Source: Acetofilamentum sp.
GTDB taxonomy: Bacteria > Bacteroidota > Bacteroidia > Bacteroidales > JAADGE01
Direction of reading: 5' to 3'
Length of the DNA: 5,069 bases
Assembly: GCA_020720705.1 (NCBI GenBank)
Contig: DYOJ01000222.1
Coordinates: 1 to 5,069, forward strand
In this document: piece by piece, positions 1 to 5,067 of the stretch
Numbering within the stretch: the stretch's first letter is position 1
How the letters are laid out: every line of letters starts with the position of its first letter
Notes under the pieces: generated by a model
Databases searched by the model: none
Seen by the model: the letters and a program-made list of their open reading frames with translations, nothing else
Told to the model about the DNA's origin: nothing
Program-made: the position numbers and the translations under genes

Positions 1-83
1 TGGCAACCAAAGATTTAGATGCTTACACAATTTATCAGGGCAATCCGGCAATTGCCGTCAGAACACGTGAGATTGTAGATTGA
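1..83 (+). CDS. C-terminal end of a probable hexapeptide-repeat acyltransferase (partial)
   Basis: Only the last 26 codons are in the window; the reading frame starts at position 3 and the TGA stop is at 81-83. The visible tail reads ATKDLDAYTIYQGNPA followed by IAVRTREIVD. The pattern 'T-K-D-[LI]-x-x-[YW]-[TS]-[IV]-x-x-G-N-P-A' followed by basic residues is typical of the last coil and C-terminal extension of left-handed beta-helix acetyltransferases (WcaF, maltose or galactoside O-acetyltransferase and sugar or LPS O-acetyltransferase types). In that family the GNPA segment lies near the acetyl-CoA site. Such enzymes usually O- or N-acetylate sugars in the cytoplasm, often for surface polysaccharide synthesis. 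The substrate cannot be inferred from this fragment. The frame has no internal stop, so the gene appears to end normally. Confidence 0.72.
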   Translation, partial: ATKDLDAYTIYQGNPAIAVRTREIVD

Positions 84-190
84 ATTTTGTAGTCAAGTAA
101 TTTTAATTTGCAATCTGAACATCAATTAAAGTGTTTATAATCAGACGATTAAATGGTATTATGTAGATAAAGAAAACTCACATAAGTAAG

Positions 191-223
191 AAAGACCACC
201 AATTCAGGAATCAGTGGTCTTTT
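191..223 (+). terminator. Candidate intrinsic terminator, possibly bidirectional
   Basis: A perfect 9-bp inverted repeat, AAAGACCAC (191-199) and GTGGTCTTT (214-222), encloses a 14-nt loop. The T-run ends at 223 and is followed by a T-rich stretch. Because the stem begins with A's and ends with T's, it could act on either strand. It lies 108 bp after the acyltransferase stop and is the first good hairpin downstream of that gene. The stem has only 4 G/C pairs and the T-run is short, so strength is uncertain. Confidence 0.5.
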
Positions 224-356
224 GATTTTCGATATCGGCTCATAATCAAGCTCGAACTTGGAAAATTTATTCGATAGTGATTTCACGAACCGGCTTAACC
301 TTACTTTCTTCGCGTTTGTTATATTAAACCGAATAATAAACATTACATAATTGACT

Positions 357-385
357 TCTAAAATATAGATTTACAATATTTTAGA
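357..385. repeat. AT-rich perfect inverted repeat
   Basis: TCTAAAATAT (357-366) and ATATTTTAGA (376-385) are perfect 10-bp inverted arms around a 9-nt spacer. It is very AT-rich (2 G/C pairs), so it is weak as an RNA hairpin. No T-run specific to either strand follows. It could be a protein-binding palindrome or simply a product of base composition. Confidence 0.4.
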
Positions 386-480
386 TTCTGTTGTCTGTAA
401 TCTGATGTCTTAAATCTAATATAATAACTAAACAACACAGAACTACCAATTTTAATACCAATCTGTTAATCAGGTAATTA

Positions 481-542
481 TGTCAGTTTTTTAGGTTAGT
501 TCGTGTAAAATTGTCAGTTGTTCGGATTAGTAATTGCCAAAT
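481..542. repeat. Two-copy imperfect 31-bp tandem repeat
   Basis: Positions 481-511 and 512-542 align directly without gaps. The first 20 bases of each unit match at 16 of 20 positions (both begin TGTCAGTT and end this part with TTAGT), and the full 31-bp units match at about 22 of 31. The core TGTCAG recurs at 661-666. No recognised regulator site matches. The arrangement fits a decayed tandem duplication or a pair of binding sites spaced by three helical turns. Confidence 0.5.
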
Positions 543-601
543 TGACATGGTCTTTTCGAGATTTGTTATTCCTTCTTTACGATGTAATGCCGGAATCAGA
601 A

Positions 602-657
602 AAGCGTGGACGCATTTCGCATTTTTTATTGCGTTTAGCGTCCTGCTTAACTTTTTT
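602..657. repeat. Long imperfect hairpin followed by a T-run
   Basis: Nested arms pair in register: AAGC (602-605) with GCTT (645-648), GGACGC (608-613) with GCGTCC (638-643), and CGCA (618-621) with TGCG (630-633). They are separated by a 2x1 and a 4x4 internal loop and capped by an 8-nt loop. All 14 paired positions are Watson-Crick, and the arms are much more GC-rich than the surroundings. GAATC (593-597) and GATTC (666-670) could add an outer stem. Six T's at 652-657 follow on the plus strand, so it may act as a terminator or as the 3' end of a small RNA. An extragenic palindromic repeat is an equally good reading. Confidence 0.5.
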
Positions 658-747
658 AAATGTCAGATTCACAGGTATTTAAACCGATGTTTATTCTCGA
701 CGTTGTAGTTCTGTTAGAATTTAACATTTAATTTTAAAAAAAATTCC

Positions 748-755
748 TATCTTTG
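748..755 (+). promoter_or_regulatory. Candidate Bacteroidetes-type -7 promoter box
   Basis: TATCTTTG is a perfect match to the TAnnTTTG -7 element of Bacteroidetes housekeeping promoters and sits just after an A/T tract. A good TTTG -33 element is not seen 19-21 bp upstream, which lowers confidence. If used, transcription would start near 761-765, giving the CHU_C-domain gene at 1074 a long 5' leader of about 310 nt. Confidence 0.4.
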
Positions 756-863
756 TAACAAAATTATATTGTTTAAGGTTTAAAGTTGAGGGTTTATATT
801 GTTTTTAAATATTTGATAGTGAGTTACTCATATAAGTTTGTAATCACAATTTATTCCCGATGG

Positions 864-881
864 TTGTGTAATATATCACAA
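864..881. promoter_or_regulatory. CRP/FNR-like palindromic site
   Basis: TTGTGT (864-869), a 6-bp spacer and TCACAA (876-881) form a near-symmetric 18-bp site. It matches 9 of the 10 specified bases of the classical TGTGA-N6-TCACA consensus of CRP/FNR-family regulators. It lies 193 bp upstream of the start at 1074 and downstream of the candidate -7 box, so if real it could control the large surface-protein gene. Consensus sites in this phylum are not well defined, and AT-rich DNA yields such matches by chance. Confidence 0.25.
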
Positions 882-1062
882 GATTCCTAATCAACACCTC
901 TTTAGTATTTAGTTTTTCTCGACCATTGACCACAGATAAAATTGTTAGCATTAAGTTGAATAATTTTCCGTAAATTACAGATTTTGCAACTTAATATTCA
1001 GTAAATAAATGTGTTAAAACTGTTTTTTAACGAACTATTAATTATTTCGATACATATTTTAA

Positions 1063-1068
1063 AGAAGG
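1063..1068 (+). promoter_or_regulatory. Ribosome binding site that decides the start at 1074
   Basis: AGAAGG lies 5 nt before the ATG at 1074. The alternative in-frame GTG at 1011 has no purine-rich sequence at a suitable distance. It would also place 21 extra residues in front of a normal signal peptide. The ATG at 1074 is therefore preferred. Confidence 0.65.
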
Positions 1069-1073
1069 CAACA

Positions 1074-3830
1074 ATGCAAAAGTCAGTTTTTTTACGCAAT
1101 ACCGTCAACATAACTTTTGTAATTTTCACATTTTGGTTTGCTATTATTCAAACCGCAACTTTGCACGCACAAACCCCGACTGTGCAGGATTGTTTGGGTG
1201 CCATTCCTATATGTCAGGACGTGTACGTGGAGCCGTCACCTTATGCGTATAACGGTTTGAACGGCACTTATCCGAATGAAATATACGGATTTACAGGTTA
1301 TAATTGCATAACTCCGGAAAATAACGGTGTTTGGTACTCGTTTACGGCGGCTACGTCCGGTGCGTTGCGTTTTTCTATTACGGGAGACAACCCTTATGAT
1401 GATTACGACTGGATTGTATTTGATATGACTTTTGCTAAATGCTCCGATTTAAGAACTTCGGCAATGTACGCTTACATGGTAAGTTCAAACAACTATGGAG
1501 CATATTATAATTTACAACCTGTTACGGGTGCTAACTCGTATTTTTCGGGCGGAACTGCAGGCAATTGTAACGGACCGGGCGAGGAGAACGGACCTATCTG
1601 GAATGATGATATCCCGGTGGTTGCCGGGCACAACTATGTTTTGTATAATTCTAATTGGTCGGGTTCAAATTACGGTTATACGATAGATTTCAGCGCATCG
1701 CAGGCGAGTATCTATGACGACATTGACCCGATTATCACACAAGTCGAAACTCCCGAAGACTGCACAAACCTTAGTCTGAAAATTACTTTTTCCGAACCTG
1801 TCAGTTGTGCTTCGGTCAGTACTTCTGATTTTTCTATAACCGATGCTTCCGGAAATTTAGTAAATATTACAGAAATAACTTCAACTGCATGCAGCATAGG
1901 AATTCCCTATTCCGATGAGTATATTATACATTTCAACGGAGAAATTACTGTCGGGACGTGTCGTATTGATATTCACCCGCATACAGATGTTTCTGTGATA
2001 GATAAATGTGGAAATCGTGCTGTTACGGAATCAATTTATTCCGAAATAAATTCATTTGGAAACATAATTATCAGCACAAGTCCCGTGTCGTGCCACGATG
2101 GTTCGGACGGAAGAATCTCTGTAACCACAGATATTGAAGCTGATTTAACCTATTCGTTAAACAACACGTCCGTATTTATTGATAACGGAGGACTTTTTGA
2201 AGGTTTAACAGCCGGAACTTACATTGTTTACACCAAGAAAAGCGAAAATTGTATTATTGAACAAACTGTTATTTTAGCCAACCCGCCCGGAGTCATTTTA
2301 AATGCCGGACAAGATATTACACTTTGTAATTCAGCTTCTGCCACCTTAAATGCGACAGCCTCGCCGGTTGGTGTCGGAGTTTGGCATTGTGCCGATAATT
2401 CGATTACAATTCATTCTCCTGAATCTGTAAATACAACAATTTCAAATATTTCGATTGGCACAACCGAATTAATTTGGACAATAGATGCCGGAGTATGCGG
2501 TACTTTCTCCGACATATTAGTGCTGATTAACTCCGAACTGCCTTCCGATGCCAAAGCCGGGGACGACCGGATGCTTTGCTCGGAAACAGGCAGCCTGAAC
2601 GCCCAAGCTCCCGAATTCGGAACAGGATTTTGGACAACAAATACATCCGTAGTAATTTCTAATCCAAATAGTTATAACTCGGAAGTTCAAAATCTCGCAG
2701 TGGGTAACAATCTGTTTTTTTGGACGGTTTCAAATGGTATTTGTCCGAATAATAGGGATACAATTTCGATTTTTCGATACCAAAAACCTACTGCGCAAGC
2801 TGAATCCGATAAAATTATTTGCGACAATTTCACCTCAATAAGTGCGGTTGCTCCAAATGTCGGTTTCGGTTCGTGGATGCAATTCGGGAGTGCAGTCATT
2901 GATAACAATATCACTCCTAACACAACTGTTTCAAATCTTGAAAAAGGCAATAACCTCTTTACGTGGACAGTAACCAATGGCGTTTGCCCGCCCGCAAGCG
3001 ACGATGTATTGATAACAGTGGGCGATTTTGAACCGCCCGTGCCGGACAGTCTTATTCTGCCGGATGTGTTTGCCAAATGCGAGACCTCAATTTTGCCGCC
3101 TACGGCTACCGATAATTGTTCGGGCAAATTACAGGGAACAAGCTCTGTGCCCTTGTATTTCGATAGGCAAGGTATCTATATTTTGGAATGGATTTTTGAA
3201 GATGAAGAAGGGATGCAAGCTGCACAATATCAAACAATTACGATTGAAGATGATGAATTTCCGAACATTGTTTGCCCCATTGATACTGTGGTTTTTCTTA
3301 CAATCAGAGAGGATTTTCATACGATTTCAAACGATGAATTTTTGCCAAAACATAAGTCCGATAATTGCGGTATCGAAAACTTTTTGAACAATTACAATTT
3401 CTCACAAAATCTTAATGACGAAATTTTTGAAATCGGGGTTACACAAGTTGAATGGACAATTCTGGATGTCAACGGAAATGAAACCAAATGCGTGTGCGAC
3501 ATAAAAGTAACCGATTTTCCGCCGCCGGAGATTTGTCCCGAGTGCGGTATCTTTATACCCGATGCTTTTTCGCCCAACGGCTCCGGAAAAAACGATGTTT
3601 TTAAAATAATAGGTTTACGAAATTTTCCTGAAAACAGTATTGTAATCTACAACCGCTGGGGGAACAAGGTGTTTGAAGCTGCCCCTTACGATACCCCTTG
3701 GGATGGTTCTAATTTATTCGGCACAACCGTTGGTAAGCGTGAAATTTTACCGGACGGAACGTATTTTTACATCTTGCGTTTGAATGACAGCATTAAACCC
3801 ATAAGCGGTTACGTGTATTTGAAACGTTGA
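1074..3830 (+). CDS. Multidomain secreted surface protein with T9SS-type gliding motility C-terminal domain (CHU_C)
   Basis: The product has 918 residues. Residues 1-32 form a signal peptide: a basic start, a hydrophobic core around 11-30 and a likely cut after LHA (HA|QTP). Residues 38-210 form a Cys-containing beta domain with GVWYSF (85-90) and DDYDWIVFD (109-117), of the kind found at the N-terminus of many CHU_C proteins. Residues 213-325 are an Ig-like domain (FSEPVSC). Residues 329-404 resemble a SprB repeat (SPVSCHDGSDGRISV, LTAGTYIVY). Residues 408-652 are three tandem Ig-like repeats. Residues 653-815 are two HYR-like modules (PPTATDNCSG; SDNCG). Residues 826-918 are the CHU_C domain (IPDAFSPNG, YNRWGN, PWDG, LPDGTYFYIL, final KR), which routes cargo through the T9SS after Sec export. 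A role in adhesion or as a surface scaffold is inferred from this architecture; no catalytic domain is visible. One oddity is NGSGKND in place of the usual NGDGxND. Confidence 0.9.
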   Translation: MQKSVFLRNTVNITFVIFTFWFAIIQTATLHAQTPTVQDCLGAIPICQDVYVEPSPYAYNGLNGTYPNEIYGFTGYNCITPENNGVWYSFTAATSGALRFSITGDNPYDDYDWIVFDMTFAKCSDLRTSAMYAYMVSSNNYGAYYNLQPVTGANSYFSGGTAGNCNGPGEENGPIWNDDIPVVAGHNYVLYNSNWSGSNYGYTIDFSASQASIYDDIDPIITQVETPEDCTNLSLKITFSEPVSCASVSTSDFSITDASGNLVNITEITSTACSIGIPYSDEYIIHFNGEITVGTCRIDIHPHTDVSVIDKCGNRAVTESIYSEINSFGNIIISTSPVSCHDGSDGRISVTTDIEADLTYSLNNTSVFIDNGGLFEGLTAGTYIVYTKKSENCIIEQTVILANPPGVILNAGQDITLCNSASATLNATASPVGVGVWHCADNSITIHSPESVNTTISNISIGTTELIWTIDAGVCGTFSDILVLINSELPSDAKAGDDRMLCSETGSLNAQAPEFGTGFWTTNTSVVISNPNSYNSEVQNLAVGNNLFFWTVSNGICPNNRDTISIFRYQKPTAQAESDKIICDNFTSISAVAPNVGFGSWMQFGSAVIDNNITPNTTVSNLEKGNNLFTWTVTNGVCPPASDDVLITVGDFEPPVPDSLILPDVFAKCETSILPPTATDNCSGKLQGTSSVPLYFDRQGIYILEWIFEDEEGMQAAQYQTITIEDDEFPNIVCPIDTVVFLTIREDFHTISNDEFLPKHKSDNCGIENFLNNYNFSQNLNDEIFEIGVTQVEWTILDVNGNETKCVCDIKVTDFPPPEICPECGIFIPDAFSPNGSGKNDVFKIIGLRNFPENSIVIYNRWGNKVFEAAPYDTPWDGSNLFGTTVGKREILPDGTYFYILRLNDSIKPISGYVYLKR
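2295..3029 (+). repeat. Three tandem ~82-residue Ig-like repeats within the CHU_C-domain protein
   Basis: Residues 408-489, 490-571 and 572-652 share one pattern. Each has an early Cys (C418, C502, C583), a G-x-G/F-x-W turn (W437, W520, W601), an N-[LI]-x-x-G segment, then W-T-[IV]-x-x-G-x-C (W468/C475, W550/C557, W631/C638). Spacing between the early cysteines is 84 and 81 residues. One early and one late Cys per unit suggests a disulphide within each repeat, as expected for an exported beta-sandwich. The DNA copies have diverged, so this is an old duplication and not a recent slippage array. Confidence 0.8.
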
Positions 3831-3885
3831 TAAATAGTTTCGGTATGAAAAACAAGATGCAGATTTTATTTACGATATGTAAAAT

Positions 3886-3904
3886 TTCGGCACGAATGTT
3901 TTTT
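3886..3904 (+). terminator. Weak candidate terminator of the CHU_C-domain gene
   Basis: TTCG (3886-3889) and CGAA (3893-3896) pair around a 3-nt loop, and six T's follow at 3899-3904. The stem is only 4 bp, so this is weak. It is listed because no better stem plus T-run exists between the stop at 3830 and the next promoter candidate. Confidence 0.25.
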
Positions 3905-3960
3905 ATTATTCAGTTGCAGTTTAGTAACATAAACATCTGATAGTGATAATTTTATAACAC

Positions 3961-4008
3961 AAGTATTCCAAAACATCCTATAGCACTTTTTTTGTCTTGC
4001 TTACGACC
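3961..4008. repeat. Dispersed intergenic element, copy A
   Basis: This 48-bp stretch aligns in the same orientation with 4724-4781. The first 23 bases match at 19 positions (both begin AAGTATTC and reach ATAG). The 3' parts then match as AC, a run of 7 or 8 T's, G-x-CTTGCTT-x-CG-x-CC. Copy B has an extra ~9-10 nt between these blocks. Copy A starts 130 bp after the stop of the CHU_C-domain gene, and an inverted repeat follows its 3' edge (TTACGA / TCGTAA, 4001-4028). Confidence 0.6.
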
Positions 4009-4065
4009 CTACGGACCTATTATCGTAAAGATACCCTAAATCTGCTGCACAACATACAAAAAAGT

Positions 4066-4095
4066 TTTGATTTTCGAAAAAAAAAATGACTTTTG
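4066..4095 (+). promoter_or_regulatory. Candidate promoter of the small outer-membrane protein gene
   Basis: TTTG (4066-4069), an 18-bp gap and GACTTTTG (4088-4095) approximate the Bacteroidetes TTTG / TAnnTTTG pair, with one mismatch in the -7 box and spacing one base below the usual 19-21. An A-run fills the spacer. Transcription would begin near 4101-4104, leaving a short leader of about 20 nt before the ATG at 4121. Confidence 0.45.
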
Positions 4096-4120
4096 CACCC
4101 GAATTTTTTAAATCAAAAGC

Positions 4121-4639
4121 ATGAAAATTAAATTAGGTTTAACCGCAGTTTTTGTAGTCCTGTACGGGGTTGTTTTTTCACAGAACAAACAACAAACACT
4201 TACTCTTGATTTGGGTTATAAACACATCCCGTTTGATTATGCTGACGGTGCATATATCGGTCTGTCGTATTACCTCAAATCAGCTCCCGTTTCTGTTTCG
4301 GCAAGGCGAGAATTTGTTGCAAAAGTCGCATTGTCGGTTGATGGTAACTCACTTGAAATCAGTGATTTTAAAAGTTTCAATCGTTTCGATATTAGATATT
4401 TGTTGCGTGATAAAATGCGAGTATCGCTCGGAGCGGCTTACATCACTACGGGTGTGAAACCAATGCCTGAATTTGGCTTAAAATCCTATTATTATACCTT
4501 ATCGCCTGCTTTCCAATATATATGGAATGAACATTTGAATTTTGAATTACGGGGCGATATTCCGCTTGGCGAAAATGAAAAACTTATAGACAGAGGATAC
4601 GCGTTCCCGGTATCTTTGGCACTTGGATACAACTTTTGA
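4121..4639 (+). CDS. Small exported protein, probable 8-stranded outer-membrane beta-barrel
   Basis: The product has 172 residues. Residues 1-20 are a signal peptide (MKIK, then a hydrophobic core to VVFS, likely cut before Q21). The mature part of about 152 residues shows alternating hydrophobic/polar segments that can be read as eight strands, near 25-34, 43-52, 56-72, 85-95, 98-109, 120-135, 138-148 and 160-171. It ends SLALGYNF, and a terminal aromatic residue is the usual C-terminal signature of outer-membrane barrels. Size and strand count fit the OmpX/OmpA-like small barrel class, but no family is recognised with certainty. It is roughly half the length of PorP/SprF proteins, the usual outer-membrane partners of SprB-like T9SS cargo. 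The ATG follows a weak purine stretch (AAAAG), normal for this phylum. It has its own promoter candidate and terminator. Function unknown. Confidence 0.8.
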   Translation: MKIKLGLTAVFVVLYGVVFSQNKQQTLTLDLGYKHIPFDYADGAYIGLSYYLKSAPVSVSARREFVAKVALSVDGNSLEISDFKSFNRFDIRYLLRDKMRVSLGAAYITTGVKPMPEFGLKSYYYTLSPAFQYIWNEHLNFELRGDIPLGENEKLIDRGYAFPVSLALGYNF

Positions 4640-4670
4640 TAAGGGCTGAAAATATTTCTTTTAATTGTCT

Positions 4671-4718
4671 AAAAATCAGGCTTATAGCTACACAAGGCTA
4701 TGCGCCTGATACTTTTTT
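4671..4718 (+). terminator. Strong intrinsic terminator of the small outer-membrane protein gene
   Basis: ATCAGGC (4675-4681) pairs perfectly with GCCTGAT (4704-4710). After a 2x2 internal loop, ATAGC (4684-4688) pairs with GCTAT (4697-4701) around an 8-nt loop. Six T's follow at 4713-4718, and the stem is preceded by A's from 4671. It begins 32 bp after the stop at 4639, the expected place for Rho-independent termination of this gene. Confidence 0.8.
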
Positions 4719-4723
4719 ACCAT

Positions 4724-4781
4724 AAGTATTCAAATAAATCCCATAGATTTTGTCAGACTTTTTTTTGACTTGCTTTCGTCC
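4724..4781. repeat. Dispersed intergenic element, copy B
   Basis: Direct-orientation homologue of 3961-4008, longer by an insertion of about 9-10 nt before the T-run (8 T's here, 7 in copy A). It starts 85 bp after the stop of the small outer-membrane protein gene and just past its terminator. A hairpin overlaps its 3' edge: GACTT (4767-4771) with AAGTC (4791-4795), and inside it CTTTCG (4773-4778) with CGAAAAG (4781-4787) with a bulge. Read on the minus strand, both copies encode GRKQ followed by lysines. The frames diverge after the T-run, so coding is not supported. Confidence 0.6.
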
Positions 4782-4799
4782 GAAAAGACTAAGTCGTGT

Positions 4800-5025
4800 T
4801 TGTAAGAAAACTCATAAGTCATTGATATACATTAAAATATAATAAATTTTATACTTGAATGTTTTTGGAAATTCGATTGAAATTCCGTAGAAATTCAATT
4901 GAAACTGAATACAAAACAACGAATGACTACTATCTGACCATTTTTGACAACGATATGACAAAACATTCAATTGAAATAATGGCAATAAAACACACATAAT
5001 CAAATGTTTACATATTTTCTTACAA
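4800..5025. repeat. Inverted-repeat pair about 200 bp apart
   Basis: TTGTAAGAAAA (4800-4810) recurs inverted as TTTTCTTACAA (5015-5025), a perfect 11-bp match. Outside it the similarity continues imperfectly: the left flank has ACTAAGT and the right flank, inverted, ACTTAGT. The arms could be terminal repeats of a small non-autonomous element (about 4788-5034, 247 bp), but no target-site duplication is evident and the interior is AT-rich. Confidence 0.35.
4868..4976. repeat. Three copies of a TTCAATTGAA-type palindrome
   Basis: GAAATTCGATTGAAA (4868-4882) and GAAATTCAATTGAAA (4890-4904) are near-identical and spaced 22 bp apart, about two helical turns. ATTCAATTGAAA recurs at 4965-4976. Copies 2 and 3 hold the perfect 10-bp palindrome TTCAATTGAA; copy 1 differs by one base and sits inside a larger near-palindrome bounded by GGAA and TTCC (4867-4886). 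Repeated phased palindromes suggest operator sites for a dimeric regulator, perhaps for a gene to the right of the window. Confidence 0.45.
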
Positions 5026-5050
5026 CCACTAAGTATCGTCAAAATATAAT

Positions 5051-5067
5051 GTCTGTGTGTATCAGAC
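5051..5067. repeat. Small inverted repeat at the window edge
   Basis: GTCTG (5051-5055) and CAGAC (5063-5067) pair around a 7-nt loop. On the minus strand an AT-rich, T-containing stretch follows, so it might belong to a terminator of a gene approaching from the right. The window ends 2 bp later, so it cannot be judged. Confidence 0.25.

Larger units (their letters stand above)
84..1073. other. Long AT-rich intergenic region with no convincing gene
   Basis: About 990 bp separate the acyltransferase stop from the next supported start. Short open frames on both strands (for example a TTG-started 65-codon frame at 511-708 and a 64-codon minus-strand frame at 149-343) lack ribosome binding sites and recognisable domains, and they run through hairpins. 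A stretch read on the minus strand from about 655 down to 483 looks somewhat protein-like (it contains IPALHRKEGITNLEKTMSIW) but has no ATG before that late Met. It could be the remnant of a decayed gene or part of an intergenic repeat. Individually supportable structures are listed separately. I saw no tRNA, rRNA or CRISPR signature. Confidence 0.6.
3831..4120. other. Intergenic region between the two secreted-protein genes
   Basis: These 290 bp contain no credible gene. In order they hold a weak terminator candidate (3886-3904), copy A of the repeated intergenic element (3961-4008), a small inverted repeat TTACGA (4001-4006) / TCGTAA (4023-4028), and a promoter candidate (4066-4095) just ahead of the next gene. 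The arrangement suggests the downstream gene is transcribed independently. Confidence 0.6.

Noticed and set aside
170..187. AAGAAAACTCA shared with 4804-4814, both followed by TAAGT
   Set aside because: A short 11-bp AT-rich match with a 2-bp offset is plausible by chance and has no flanking similarity.
149..343. 64-codon minus-strand frame
   Set aside because: It runs through the terminator-like hairpin at 191-223, has no homology I recognise and no clear ribosome binding site.
511..708. 65-codon plus-strand frame starting with TTG
   Set aside because: No ribosome binding site, no recognisable domain, and most of it is the nested hairpin and its flanks.
956..986. Promoter-like TTG (956-958), 20-bp gap, AGATTTTG (979-986)
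   Set aside because: The -7 box lacks the TA dinucleotide at both positions; spacing alone is not enough in AT-rich DNA.
1011..1073. GTG start 21 codons upstream, giving a 939-residue protein
   Set aside because: No ribosome binding site precedes it, and it would bury a normal signal peptide behind 21 extra residues. The ATG at 1074 has AGAAGG at good spacing.
2687..3127. 146-codon minus-strand frame inside the large gene
   Set aside because: It is antisense to the Ig-like repeats and HYR-like region of a well-supported gene; its length is explained by the codon bias of the sense strand.
3028..3387. 119-codon plus-strand frame overlapping the large gene
   Set aside because: It is an out-of-frame shadow of the HYR-like region, with no domain and no sign of a frameshift in the main frame.
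4695..4812. 37-codon minus-strand open stretch containing GRKQVKKKS, matched by GRKQDKKS in copy A
   Set aside because: The shared peptide follows from the shared DNA repeat, the frames diverge after the T-run, and no start codon is present.
4812..5042. 76-codon minus-strand frame from a TTG
   Set aside because: AT-rich, no ribosome binding site, and built across the inverted repeat and palindromes.
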